From assembly GCA_034766995.1 (NCBI GenBank), contig CM068319.1, forward strand, positions 25,199,959-25,263,958: a stretch of 64,000 nt of DNA, in the 5' to 3' direction. This DNA comes from Acanthacorydalis orientalis (taxonomy: Eukaryota; Arthropoda; Insecta; Megaloptera; Corydalidae). A program made the translations under genes and the position numbers. The notes below the pieces were generated by a model. It had not been told where the DNA came from. It saw nothing but the letters and a program-made list of their open reading frames with translations, and ran no database searches. The stretch's first letter is position 1; every line of letters begins with the position of its first letter. Shown here piece by piece: positions 14,738 to 27,599 of this stretch.

Positions 14738-15329
14738 TATATATTCTATTTATAAAACGGAAATGTGTTTTGAATATTTTATTTTTTTGTTTTCGTTTAA
14801 TAGAACAGATTTAGATTAACCTATTTGTGTGAACTATAAAAAACTTGCATACACATCATTGCTCGATTACATTTATTTTTCAAACAAAAGTATTTTTTCA
14901 CGTGTACCTTCACGTTTAATTCATTTAACAAACTTTTCTTAATAAAAAATATATTCTGAATAATTCTATAGAATTTTCAATTAAAAAATATTTTAATAGT
15001 ATAAACGCAATAAACAGTTATCTAGCTGTTTTTCAATGTAAAATAGAAAAAAAATAAATTTTATTTTCATATATTTATGAAACGTGCTTGTTAAGTCATT
15101 AAATATTAGAATTGTTATATTTAAAATATGTTTTTTTCATTAGTTTTTCTTTTTTATATAATAAGAATTTCATCATGTTATTTAATTGTACTAATATGAT
15201 AATTTAAATGATTAATTTCAGAAAAGTAATATAATGGTATTTTTTCTATTTAACCCCGATAGTTATAAGTTTTATATATTTTTTTTAAATATAGCGATTT
15301 ATGCATAATATTCAAATGTCAAAAGGTAA

Positions 15330-15537
15330 TTGTAAAAGTAGTGTCTACGAGTAGTACGTTATTTCGCGTTGACTTATCTGAGTACAGATATTTTTCTTGT
15401 GTACGAAGGTCACAGTTCTTTGAAGTTTGAATGTGGGTCTAGTTACAGCTTCAAGTATAATTAGAGACTTTCTTTTATTTGTAATTTTCTCGAGCAAAAG
15501 TCACTGTAGAAAATTACAAGTGCTTATCAAGGTGAGT
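15330..15537 (+). promoter_or_regulatory. GC-richer island ending in a donor-like AAG|GTGAGT
   Basis: This segment is richer in G+C than the flanking desert and ends in CTTATCAAG|GTGAGT (donor from 15532), a consensus 5' splice site. With no long open frame it would suit a non-coding first exon. No clear TATA box is seen, and the transcription start is undefined. Confidence 0.3.
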
Positions 15538-15839
15538 TTTCGTTACAAACTAACCAGTTATAAGATGTATGAGCGTACATGCGAATGACACTGTTGGATA
15601 CAAACTTCACCAGTATCAAAAAAGTACAAATCATTGTACGGAATAAATCTTCGCTTCATTACCGACTGAGATAAAGTTCTGTCGCGCGTTTTATAATGTG
15701 TTGACGACTTGATGAACACACAAACAACGTGCATAATTTAAATGATAGTAACGATAAATTAAGAATCCGACCTCTTTCGCTATGCTCGATGCACAATATG
15801 TTACTAAATTATTATGACGATAATGATGATGGCACTTGA

Positions 15840-15996
15840 TAATAATGTTCATTGGTTTTTATGACGTCACAGCTGTGGTTTATCACCCTCACGGGTTGAA
15901 AGTGTGATTTAAAACAAGCGCACCCGGTGGCTCGTTAAAGACTTTGTCGTTCAGTAAACCGGAAATAAGTGATACTAGAGGTAGGCGGTGTAAGTT
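15840..15996 (+). promoter_or_regulatory. Promoter-like island: CCAAT box, full CRE, E-box, TCAGT initiator, donor
   Basis: In order: ATTGG (an inverted CCAAT) near 15851, the palindromic CRE TGACGTCA at 15862-15869, the E-box CAGCTG at 15870-15875, a GC-rich stretch, TCAGT (an arthropod-type initiator) at 15951-15955, and donor-like GTAGGC (15981) and GTAAGT (15990). The spacing suits a TATA-less promoter driving a short first exon to the right. The CRE is palindromic, so direction rests on the initiator and donors only. Confidence 0.4.
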
Positions 15997-16706
15997 CATA
16001 ACATCAAAATGATATAACAAACTCGACGCAACATCACATAATAATTTTAGTGGATCGTAATTATTTTAAAGATTGAGTTAATAAATGATATTTTATTTCA
16101 ATTTTCCATATTATTGCACATGATAACATTTTTATCTGGCTAGATTATATATAAAAAAATAATATCTCTCGAATTATAAATACAGTATAATAAATACATC
16201 AGTTCTGTACAAACAAATTTATTCTATCTAACATTAAATAATACAAATATTTTTTAAATAGACAAATGTTTTATAATGGATGAAAAATTACAAAACTTAC
16301 AATATTTTCTTGTATCCTATTTAAATATCAATGTAGTAATCTTTAGACACGTTTACTAAAATATTTACTTGCAAATCGTTTTTAATCCTCAGAGCATTAA
16401 GGTTCAGAAAAACTATCTCTGAGATGATTGCATTACTACCTAAATATACATAATCAACAATTAAAAATGATCAATAATCAATTATTGAATATTTATAATT
16501 TGAAAAAATCAGCTCTGTGGGGTGAATGAAAAATTCATTTGTTAAGTATTAATAAATTATTATTTTTAATAAACTTAGGTATTTATTAATAACTTCTAGA
16601 TTTGACTTAATCAAATAGCACGTTTAAAATAAACATAGTATAAAGAAAATAATAATTTTATAAAAATCAAACAGCAATACAAAAATATACTTTCATACAC
16701 ACACAC

Positions 16707-16710
16707 ATGA

Positions 16711-16774
<64 letters not shown>

Positions 16775-16778
16775 TCAT
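16707..16778. repeat. 72-bp perfect palindrome around a (TA)n core
   Basis: ATGATTCAT (16707-16715) and ATGAATCAT (16770-16778) are exact inverted copies flanking an uninterrupted alternating TA tract. The whole segment is self-complementary and could extrude as a hairpin or cruciform. A (CA)n run precedes it on the left. Confidence 0.85.
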
Positions 16779-17185
16779 AATGTATGTAAAAACACTTATT
16801 TGTACACGAACACGTTTTTACATTTTTCTGCAGTGTTAATTTTCATGTCACGTGTGATTTATTTTTCACTACCTTACGAACACAACAACGTTAATAACTT
16901 ATAATGACGCAACATTAGCAACGGAAACTTGTGATAATAATAAAATACTGCACAACATATTAAGTAGTTCAAAATGTAATTACTGATGAAGCTATCCATC
17001 AATATGTCAATAATCATGCTGTCTACTAGCAAACAAACGTTAATAATTCGAAAATTATAGAACGCAAATTTTTTACTAGATATTAGATTTTAAGTAAATA
17101 GAGAATATTTCTTTAATATTTTATTCGCTCTGATATTAGTAAAACATTTTTATTTAAATACGAAATAACATTTTTGAAATGTATT

Positions 17186-17189
17186 TATA

Positions 17190-17252
<63 letters not shown>
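17186..17252. repeat. (TA)n array
   Basis: About 33 near-perfect TA units. Confidence 0.9.
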
Positions 17253-17256
<4 letters not shown>

Positions 17257-19173
17257 TTCCATTTGATTCTATTAAAAAATAAAAATAATTAAATGTAGTT
17301 TAAAATCAATTATTCACACGAATATAAACTATAAATGTCTCAGACGACAATCACAAAAAATCTACAGAAACAAAGTTCAACTCAACAAATTCTTTCAGTT
17401 GTGATTAATATCTTCTTTCTCATACTTTATAAGAAATAATATTTTGAAGTGAAAAAAATGTACATCTATAAATGAATTGTTAAAAATTAACTTTAGACTT
17501 TTAATTAACTAGCTAATATTAAATAAAAAAGAATATATTGAAATCTAAGCAAAAAAAAGATCATTTATGTATAACATAAATGTGAAGTTTTCTTCAGTAA
17601 AACGAAATGAAATTATATATATATATATAATATGAATCATATGTAATTAATGCGAAACATAAAGCATTAAACGAGTAAACTGTTCAAATGAATAAATCTT
17701 AATCGAGAGACACATAAATATGATTAAATAAGAACCTCAAGCTATTAAATTAACACGTCACAAAGTGACCTGATAAAGCACTGAGAGTATATTAATAGGA
17801 TTCATATATATTGTAGGTGATATATGTTAAAATAAGCCCGAAGCTCTTCACATAATGACACATTGTAATTTCAAAATCTGTTTGTAGATGAAAGAAAGTT
17901 TAAATGTCCAGTAACTTTTATAAAGCTAGTCATCCGTTTTATTTTCAACGAATAACAGAATTGTATTGTATTCTTGTTTCATTATAGTTTTTTGTAAATT
18001 AAAATATATGATTAATATACAGTGAAAGTTCAGAAGAAGTAAATAGACATACAGACTTGAAAAGTAATTGAAATCAAGTTAAAATTTGGAAAACAACGAT
18101 AAAATAAATTCTATTTATTTCTTGAAAGAACAATTAGTGTAAATTAAAGAAATTTATTTTCAATCCGTTGAATATATTATCATTGTTTATAAAAATTATT
18201 TTCAAGTACAAATACGTGAACCGTTTTTAATCAGAACTTTCTGAAAACATTTCACAAATAAATAATTAATCTTATTGTGCTACATTGCAGAAGACAGGGG
18301 TTTTATCTTTTTACACAAGCTTTTTTTGTACAGTATTTGTATAGTATTTCACACCATACAACTTTCTTTCATTACAAACGATACTTTTTGGCGTAGCTAT
18401 CTGAATACCGTTTATAAACTGTATTTGAATTAAGATAATTACCGCTGCTATCTTTTTTTATCGAGTCAATATATTCACTGTTATCTTTCATATAATGTTT
18501 CTACAAAATTATTCTTAATTTATTAAATGAAAAACGTTTTAGCAGTGTTAGAGTTAAATACATATTTTTTAATATTATTTGAAAAGAAACAGGAATATTT
18601 TTGTTTTATGTAATCGTAATTAGAATTTACTTACTTCTTAATTTAGTTATATATATATATATACACACACAGATGCGTCATTTGTTTATATATATATGAC
18701 AGTCTATCTACATCTAATATTAATTTATACATATAAGAAAAGGAAATCAAAGACAGCGTGAATATCTGTCTTTAGAAAACAATTAGAATATAATTTATCT
18801 GTCATCATAGATAATAATGCTTAATTGAATTGGAAAAAAATCAGAGCACTAAGAATGAAAATGACTAAATAAAATCAATGTATATGAATCCATATTTAAT
18901 TCAAGTAATTGAAATTTGCTGAATTCTAAGTATTCGTTTTCTGATCACATAAAGGAAAATATTTGTGTATATGCACGTATGCTGAGTAGATAAAATTATT
19001 ATGATTTATATTGTAGTTCGAAAATTAAAACAATGTTTTTATGTGATGTCAAACTTCTAAGTACAATATTCACACACAGAAGGAAAAAAATAAAAAATAT
19101 GTGGTTATCGAATTGACAAATTACAATGACTTTATTTTATTATAGTTATTTAAAACATCTGTAAACAATTACT

Positions 19174-19177
19174 GTAT

Positions 19178-19236
<59 letters not shown>
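19174..19236. repeat. (TA)n array
   Basis: TA run with one AAATA interruption, abutting dispersed repeat copy A. Confidence 0.9.
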
Positions 19237-19241
<5 letters not shown>

Positions 19242-19242
19242 C

Positions 19243-19300
19243 AAAAGCACTCATTTCCATCCAAGTTCTAATTTACGACCCCTCATTCAAAATATTGAAG
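19243..19300 (+). repeat. Dispersed repeat linked to (TA)n, copy A
   Basis: The core CATTTCCATCCAAGTTCTAA then TTTACGAC..CTCA is shared with 31009-31060. It is preceded directly by a (TA)n array (19174-19236) and followed about 60 bases later by another. Confidence 0.6.
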
Positions 19301-19356
19301 ATAATATATTATAATAGTTTATCAAATATTTCAATTGTGAAGACAGTATATGTATT

Positions 19357-19359
<3 letters not shown>

Positions 19360-19421
<62 letters not shown>

Positions 19422-19423
19422 AT
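19360..19423. repeat. (TA)n-(TG)n array
   Basis: About 20 TA units followed by about 11 TG units. Confidence 0.9.
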
Positions 19424-20461
19424 TAATGCAGAAAACAATTTATAATCATGTCAAATCTATTAGTTCCATATTTTACTTAAGTGACCACAAAACACAGTCT
19501 AGTGACAAATGTGTGTTTACATTGACTCTTATTAATAAAATCCTTATGCAAACAATTTGTATATTTGAAGAATTATTTCTGAAGACATATCAAATTATAT
19601 TATGATTCTAGCAATAAATTATTCCCATAGAAATATATAATGTAATAATATAAAAAAATAAAAAAATAATATGATATACTTGTATTAAAATATTTTTTCT
19701 TTTCATTTCTTTTTTTCTTTTTCTTTTAATCAGAATACACGAATATTATTACTAATTTAACAACGTAATAGTCTTGTCATTTATATTTTTCTTTCATATT
19801 GAAACAGTATGTGATAAAATATGAAAACAACAGCAAAGCAGTACACGTATTTCAAATAATGATAGAGAAAAACATGTTTTTTTTAAAAAAAACATCAAAA
19901 TTAATTACGTATATGATTTAAAATAAAATATATTAATATACTAAATAAAATCTTAAATCAATAAAGACCTATTATTCTTGGAAGTATTTAAACAATGTAA
20001 CTGTAAGTGTTGTTTTCAAAATATATCATCTTCTTCCTCTAAATATCGCTTTTGATTTTTAAGACCTTCAAATGTTACCCATACTGTTTCTTTATATAAA
20101 AAACGTATCTTTAATTATCAGAGAAAATAGCATTTTCTTAAACAGCCTCATCATTGAACGTTTTTTTTTTCAAAAATTTTTTTTATATGAATAGACAGTT
20201 GTAAATTCATTATAGATTTTAGTTATACATTTCAAATTAAAATGTTATTACTAAGAGTATGAAAAAAAATTAATATCACCACTGTTATGTAAATATAATC
20301 ACTACACGACAGTTAATTATTTTTCCATTTCGTACATCAAATAAAACAAAACAGTCCTTTTATACCATTTAAAACTTCTCGCGATTTTAACGACTGTACT
20401 GAACGAATAAAACGAAAGTTAATTATATAGTATTGAAAGGAAATTTAATAATGTCATCGTG

Positions 20462-20500
20462 GTATATATAAAACGATGCAGTCTGCAAATGATATCGCTA
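20462..20500 (+). promoter_or_regulatory. Weak TATA-type promoter candidate
   Basis: TATATATAAAA near 20463 is followed within a few bases by GCAGTC, in a GC-richer stretch reaching to about 20660. The spacing is shorter than the usual 25-30 bases and TATA strings are everywhere in this window, so support is slight. Confidence 0.12.
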
Positions 20501-20864
20501 TTTTATGACAGGATGGTCAACGGCGAAAGGTCCACACCATACACTAGGAAGCATTGACGCTATTTAGAAAGTACCTGCTAAGGACATAAGATATAAATAC
20601 CATTTAGAACAGATGTTGTATCATTGTCTGGAATTAATTTATGCTCAACCGGTGTTTAATGCCATTGTATTATCGTTTAAAAACTCATCATTAAGTGTAA
20701 ATTTTACTCAGTGAAGGAATTATCTTTTACACTTTAAGTGAAATTCTTGCGTTAAATTTTAAATAATTACTTAGTTGTTTCATTTTTTCTTTCATATTTA
20801 AACAGTCTATTTTTAATTTGTTAATATTATTAATACCTATTTTTTAACGTTAAATATTTTCTTT

Positions 20865-20867
<3 letters not shown>

Positions 20868-20906
<39 letters not shown>
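20868..20906. repeat. (TA)n array
   Basis: Pure TA run. Confidence 0.88.
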
Positions 20907-20907
<1 letters not shown>

Positions 20908-21089
20908 GCTCAAATTGAAATACACAAAGTTTTGATACATTTAATGTTAAAAAAACGTTTTACAGAGGCGTTATTAATTTTTATGTGTTTGTTAAGAAAT
21001 TTTATATAACTTTGTAAAATTCTTATTCATTTATTCTCAGATTTTATCAAATATAAATTTTGCTTCATTTGAATAAAAAAATAGCTCTT

Positions 21090-21220
<131 letters not shown>

Positions 21221-21635
21221 AATAAAAGTACCTCATTAAATATTTTTTATAAAAAATGTTTTAACACTTTTTACTTTCGCAGATTACTAACTTTTAAGAA
21301 TAAAGTTGAAAAGTTACGTATATGTAAAGGTAGTTTCAACATGTCTTTTTTATCGTCGTCGAACAATATAATATAATATGTTCATTTTATCACATCGTTT
21401 CGTGTCTGATTTATGATTCCTTAAAGATGATTTTATTTTACAAGATGCATAGTTGAATATTTATGAAATTATTTACTTTTATAATAGTTGCAAAACTTAG
21501 ATTCACATTAAATATTATTTTAGTATTTACTAATATTTATTATATCTTCTTCTACTTCTTCCTAGTTAGTAGACTTAATTTGTTTTTTTCATTAGTGTGG
21601 TCTCATTGTGGTGGTGACTTTATAGATGAAGAGGT

Positions 21636-21914
21636 TCAAAATTCAGCTTGCCGTTTTGAACGTCTTTCTGAGAGTCTTCTTCCTTGGGGTATTCCATTTC
21701 TTGCTATTTTTGGTAAACGATCATGGTTTATGTGATCGACGTGTGCATCGATTCCTTCCTTCTGGTCTTGCTGAATTTTATCAGGTCTTGGACACTGCAT
21801 ATGTTTCTACTTTCTCGACTGGGTATTCTGCACATGGAGAGTTTTTCCTGCAATCGATCTTAGCGCCCTCATATCGATTGTTCGGATTCTGCTTAGTTTT
21901 GCTTGTCTCGACTC
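21636..21914 (-). pseudogene. Non-LTR retrotransposon (LINE) ORF2 C-terminal relic
   Basis: The minus-strand translation over about 92 codons reads SRIRTIDMRALRSIAGKTL, then an in-frame stop (21807-21809), then a stretch ending HINHDRLPKIARNGIPQGRR. This order is characteristic of the far C-terminus of insect endonuclease/reverse-transcriptase LINE proteins, where an 'MR-LRSI-GKTL' block is followed by a 'DRLPK-ARNG-PQGRR-GRP-KRW' tail. The GRP-KRW motif is degraded (SERRSKRQ). The segment is markedly richer in G+C than its flanks and sits between two long (TA)n arrays (21090-21220 and 21953-22090). The reverse transcriptase core itself is absent. Two open plus-strand frames over the same bases are shadows. 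Confidence 0.7.
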
Positions 21915-21952
21915 TTACTTTATTTGCATAAGTTAGTATTATTTATTATTAT

Positions 21953-21970
21953 TATATATATATATACATT

Positions 21971-22048
<78 letters not shown>

Positions 22049-22090
22049 ATATATATATATATATATATGTGTGTGTATGTGTGTGTATGT
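21953..22090. repeat. Interrupted (TA)n-(TG)n array
   Basis: TA blocks with TACATTTACA, TTTA and GTAA interruptions, ending in TGTGTGTATG repeats. It lies on the right side of the LINE relic. Confidence 0.9.
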
Positions 22091-23105
22091 TTATATAAAC
22101 ATTGAACAATATCGATATCTTTAACATGTTTTTTATCTACGACACTAAAACATTGATCTTTAATGTTAAAAAAATTTAGTTATTTCATACAAACGGAGAA
22201 AAATTGCGAGATAAATCTTAAGACGTGCACATAACGGAACGGTGAGCAAATAAAAAGAAAAAAGTGATGAAAACAAATTAATGTAAGCACGATGGAATAA
22301 ATAAGTAGACATGGAAAAAATAAGATGAGATCGACAACAATAAAAAGTTACTGGTATAGTAATAAGAATCGTTTCTCTATTATCATCATTTTTTATAAGA
22401 TATATTATGATTGGACAGGGAGATTTTTTGATATTTGGTTCTTATTCATTTTTTTTACACGGTTATATATTCATTTAATTTGAGAATTATACTGACAGTT
22501 TACTGAAGATTAATTTTAAAAATTTATCTTCGTATTTACAGAGATTTACCACATCTACTGTTCTAAGAATGTTTTATTTGTCTATATTAGTTTATAAATT
22601 CAGTATACTATAGTGTGTATGTTAATTAAGTGTATTTTTTTAGATAAATTTTCATGAAGATGACAAAATAAATCAACAGTTAAGTTTGCAATGTAAATTA
22701 AACAAATATGTAGAGAAATAAAAAGGAATAAAATTGATAAGAAATTATTTGATTCAAATTGAATGTCAAACATTTAAATATCTTATTTAATACTTATTTT
22801 TTTGTAAATTTGACATTAAAACTGTTGATGCAATTTTTGGTATATTAACTCATTTTTTTACTATTAAAATATTTTTGTCAAGGTTAAATATCTAATAAAA
22901 CGATTCTGCCTAGCATACATTTTATTTTGCGTGATAAAATATTACAATAGTTTTATTTTTCAGTGAAAGCCACTAAGAATAGTTTAAAGTCAAGAACTAA
23001 TAAATATTAAAATCTTGTTTTTTATTACAACTCATGATAAAGAATTTCAATGTTCTAATCTGATTACATATTCATAAGTGTTATTTCAAATTTTTGGATT
23101 TAATC

Positions 23106-23351
23106 TCAAATTAATCTATATGATTTTTCCAAATCCACATTCAGTTTTTTGTAAATTTTTGGTAATTTGTTTTTATTTAAACCAACCTTTTTATCCTCAT
23201 GCACCCTATAAAAATAAATTAATTGTTTATACCTATAGTGATTCTCTAAATTAATCAACGAGTCATTCAAAATATTAAAATAATTTTCTAACAAGCAACT
23301 TGTATCTTTTCTATATTTCTTTTTCGCGTCTTCTATGAAGAGACACTTCAT
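23106..23351 (-). CDS. Orphan 81-codon open frame, probably chance
   Basis: A lysine-, asparagine- and leucine-rich frame starting MKCLFIEDAKKKYRKD. The composition is what AT-rich DNA would give, but unlike most frames here it is not derived from a microsatellite. No domain, signal peptide or splice context was seen. Confidence 0.1.
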   Translation of the reverse strand: MKCLFIEDAKKKYRKDTSCLLENYFNILNDSLINLENHYRYKQLIYFYRVHEDKKVGLNKNKLPKIYKKLNVDLEKSYRLI

Positions 23352-23703
23352 ATCTTATCCTTTAAATGAGTCTCTTTCAATGAGTTAAATATATATTCTA
23401 ATCGTTCTTAAACCAAAATGGACAAGTTTTGAAACAATACAATTACACAATAATACCCTAAAGATTTCTAGCTCAAATCTTTGTTAATATGATTTTCTAA
23501 AATTTATAAACCATGATTTTTCGACATTTTTTTCAAATTTTATCACTTTTTTAAATAATATATCGATCTTACACTGGTACGAAATGGCACGTAAATGTCT
23601 ATTTCAAAATAACGACTTATGAAAACATTCATTTGAATCATACTAACTGTTTAAACTGAAAAAATATTAATGTAAAGAAAACGCAATTACTTCATTTTCA
23701 TTA

Positions 23704-23876
<173 letters not shown>

Positions 23877-24001
23877 TATAAAGAGCAATGTGTAATGAAT
23901 ACAAATCTCCCATTGTGACACATGTCATCTTTCATTTAAAAAGCAACTTTCTTCGTAATAAAAAAAAACGTTTAATGAATTTCACTTTTGACAATTCTGA
24001 G

Positions 24002-24003
<2 letters not shown>

Positions 24004-24055
<52 letters not shown>

Positions 24056-24068
24056 GTATGTGTATGTA
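24004..24068. repeat. (TA)n-(TATG)n array
   Basis: A TA run followed by a short tetranucleotide TATG/GTAT repeat. Confidence 0.9.
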
Positions 24069-25256
24069 ACAATAATAAAAATGAAGACGTATTCGTTATG
24101 TATTTATTTTGTAAACGAATTAAATCATTTATAAGAAATATGTCAACGTTAAGCTAGAATTTTTTTTATAATGAAAAAAATCCTATCGAGGGAAAACAAA
24201 AAATCTCATATAATAAATAAACGATTTCAACCGCAAATGTAACTACTACTACGTGTATAATATGTAGTATTTTACTGTGCGTGCGTGTGCATCTCATGTC
24301 AACGGAAGTAAATAAAAGGCGAATGTAAATTTACTTTTGTGGCATTTTTTTAACAATACATTAAAAGCTTTACAAAAAATGTATATATATATATACATAT
24401 ATAAAACACTATAAAAATGTCACCATTTGTGTTAATGTGATATATGTTTATAGTAATGAATTTACTTTTTTCTAAAATAAATAATGATATATTTAGATCT
24501 AACCAATTCGTGCTATGTGGTGTCTTAATCATTAAAATGTTTTCTCATAAAATAAAAAAAACCTACAAGAATCCAGTAATAGAAATATTTTCGTGTTCTT
24601 GAAAATATAACAAAAGACAATTGCATATAGCTTTTTTACATACAAATCGTCATTCATAACAATAAATCAATATTAAGCCAAGAAGTATTACATTTAATGT
24701 ATACAATTTCCGTGAGCAATGTGACGTAAAGCAGACAACGACAGCACAATTCTGTTTTGCATAATTTACTATGGGTTTTCTCTGGTCCCGTGTCCATCCA
24801 TCAAAGAAGGGGATATTTGTCTTTCAATGTTAGTTTTATATATTTGACTGATATTCTTTTCGTAATCTAAGATTATATTCAATTCAAATGAAATGAAAGA
24901 AATTATTTCTCATATTTTTATTTTGTTTTATTTTACAGTAATATTATCAAAAATGTTTTTGAAAATAAATCTAAAGCTTTTATAATAATATTTCTCCTTT
25001 AATTTTTATACTCGATTAAATGTTTTATTCTTTTCTTTTATTTTTTTTTTTTGCTTTTGAGAAAAAAGTTTAATTATCTTAATCTTTTAATGCAGTTATT
25101 TCGTTATCATAAATATACGTTTTTAATATTTCTCAGCATTTATTTCTTTTATTGTCATTTTTATTTCTAATTTTATCATAAATTATTACGAATAATTTAA
25201 TCTTCATATAATATATTTACATATGTTTTTGGATATATTTATTTTTTATTTAAATC

Positions 25257-25257
<1 letters not shown>

Positions 25258-25312
<55 letters not shown>
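25258..25312. repeat. (TA)n array
   Basis: About 27 TA units. Confidence 0.9.
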
Positions 25313-25313
<1 letters not shown>

Positions 25314-25840
25314 GTCAAATATGAATTTGTGAATAAAAAAATATAATACACAATATGTGTAATAAGATCTTGCAGTGGTTAATTTTATTATTTTTTTACA
25401 TGCAACAATTTATTCGTGTATGATTAAACGTTGAATAAATTTACATACTACACGTCTCCTTAGTCTTCATACAGTATGTTATTTTTATAACAAATAATAA
25501 AATGAAAATTAGTTTGTGTTTCAAGCAATTCGTGTAAGTTAACACTACGAACAGGCAGTAAATATTTACATTTCATTAAACATCGTTTTAATATTAATAA
25601 CTTTCTCCATTATTTTAATAGAACTAAAGTTCAAATTATCATTTGATTCGTATTCAAATATTCTACAAACCTCTGTGTACGCAAAACGACTTTTTATTTA
25701 GCTGTAATTAAAACGTTTGTTTGTTTGCTGGTTGAATTTTCATCATTTATATACTAACACCTTTACATACTCTGTTTGCCGGATGCAATAAGACTACCAA
25801 TAAATTGTTCATAATAGGAAGCATATGTTTATAAATTAGT

Positions 25841-26056
25841 ATGAAAATGAAGTTGTCTGTGATTACAATGCGAATACACAACGCCACTGTTGATGGCAAG
25901 TATGCTGAAAGGCAATTAGTGACATCCAGAGCAATTAGAAGTGAGGCTGACTTTAATTATCAAACACTTCACAGCATAACAATAAAGATGCCATATAAAT
26001 TCGAACAACTGCAACAGAAAACATTGCGTCTATCTGTTGTTGCTGGTTCCAAATGA
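25841..26056 (+). CDS. Unidentified 71-codon open frame, GC-richer than its surroundings
   Basis: The frame encodes a protein-like sequence of balanced composition containing RSEADFNYQTLHSITIKMPY and KFEQLQQKTLRLSVV. The alternating hydrophobic pattern ending in 'LQQKTLRLSV' is loosely reminiscent of a C2-domain strand, but I cannot assign a family. A second frame overlaps its end (26053-26280) and ends in a (TA)n translation. The minus strand is also open for about 69 codons here, so the strand is uncertain. It could be a lost exon, a gene fragment or transposon debris. No splice sites stand out. Confidence 0.25.
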   Translation: MKMKLSVITMRIHNATVDGKYAERQLVTSRAIRSEADFNYQTLHSITIKMPYKFEQLQQKTLRLSVVAGSK

Positions 26057-26193
26057 GTTCTGTGCAAATGACAGCAATGTTTCGCGATGCCAAACAAGCA
26101 TATTTGCACGATAATACATGGCGTTGCTTAGTGATAAGATTCTCGACATCAGCAACTCTAAGAAAGGTTATTATTATTAGTTATATTATATTA

Positions 26194-26196
<3 letters not shown>

Positions 26197-26244
<48 letters not shown>

Positions 26245-26355
26245 AATGATTTCCGTGTTTGTATGTACGTTTATAAATAGAAACATGAATAAACATAATT
26301 GATTTTATAAATTTAGAATTTCCTAGAAATTGAAATATTCCTTACTATAAAAACA

Positions 26356-26420
<65 letters not shown>
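26197..26420. repeat. Pair of (TA)n arrays
   Basis: TA runs at 26197-26244 and 26354-26420, separated by about 110 bases of unique AT-rich sequence. Confidence 0.88.
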
Positions 26421-26422
<2 letters not shown>

Positions 26423-27399
26423 CCTAACAGTAGCAAGTTTTGAGATCTAATAATTTTTCTTTATTAAATGAAATATCGTCATTAATATTTAAAAATTACA
26501 ATTTTTATACTTTCTGTCAATGTCTTTATTTTTCAAACTGCAAAAATAGAAGTAAAATCAATCAAAATAATCACTATTTATATATTTTCAATTTTTATTC
26601 TTTGAATGTAACATAAATAAAATGATATTCTGTACGATTTTTATTCTTTTCATTTATCAGTGTTCTTTTAATCGATGTGTTTTATATGATATTCAAAGTT
26701 TCTGTTTTGTAACACTAAAACATATTTCAGTATAATTATTTTTCTTTATGATACAAACTTATTACGAAAGTCAATACTTGTAGCCTGAGTGCATTGTGTT
26801 TCATTTTCAAGATTTGTTTGTGAGTAGTTTGTTATTTCGTTATCTGTATTACTTATCTAGATATTTTCCTTTTAGACGAAGTTGTTAAACACGATAACAT
26901 GTCTTTATATTATCACTACGCCAACGACTTGAACGTGATCCATTGTATTTTGAACGATATAAAAACCTGTTTACTATTTCTACACACTTGACTTTTTTTC
27001 AAGTTTTTTTAAACATATAAAGGAAAACTGAACGAATATAAATATAATAGAATGTAGATAAAACTATGTATATGACAAATAATTCAATACTTTGAAACCA
27101 TATAAAAATATATAGAATCAATGTTTAGTCTCAAATTTTGATACTTATTAAATATATGATATTCAAAGATGTATTCGACTTTTAAAGTATTATTCTGGTA
27201 ATTTTGCTATTTGTGAATCATACGAATGTCTCTTCTAAAATTAGTTTCGACCTTCATGCATGCTTAAAGTTGCTGGAGATAATTTTTAATCACATTTTAA
27301 GTCAATTTCTATATATTTTTCTTGATTTAAATATAATATAACATAAACAATGTACAATTTGACTTTTTAAAAAAGATATATTAACGGGCCTAAAATGTA

Positions 27400-27437
27400 A
27401 ATCCCTTTATCAGATATTTATTAAAAAAGTTGTTGTC
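27400..27437 (+). repeat. Dispersed direct repeat, copy A
   Basis: The string CCTTTATCAGATATTTATTA followed by AAAAAAGTTGTTGT recurs, with few changes, at 28528-28563. In this copy it lies immediately upstream of the 80-bp tandem duplication. Confidence 0.55.
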
Positions 27438-27439
27438 AA

Positions 27440-27599
27440 CACACAATCCTAAAATTACTTGAAGAAGACACACAGAGACGAAACTAAACATAAAAAGAAG
27501 ATTGACGTGATTACAAAGATCACAAATTATAAATCTGCTTGAAGAAAACCCACAGAGCCGAAACTAATAATAAAAAATAGATTTATGTGATTACCAGTG
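27440..27599. repeat. Two-copy tandem duplication, unit about 80 bp
   Basis: The first copy has CTTGAAGAAGACACACAGAG at 27458 and the second CTTGAAGAAAACCCACAGAG at 27538, exactly 80 bases on. Similarity continues through CGAAACTAA..ATAAAAA..GA and TGTGATTAC-type sequence, and copies also match a few bases upstream. The copies have diverged at about a fifth of positions. Confidence 0.75.

Noticed and set aside
21463..21931. Two plus-strand open frames of 90 and 101 codons with hydrophobic segments
   Set aside because: The minus strand over the same bases reads as a LINE C-terminal tail with recognisable motifs, so the plus frames are antisense shadows.
27458..27500. Hammerhead-ribozyme-like string (TGAAGA...GACGAAAC) in the 80-bp repeat
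   Set aside because: The invariant CTGATGA core is not present and I could not pair the required stems, so a ribozyme call is unsupported.
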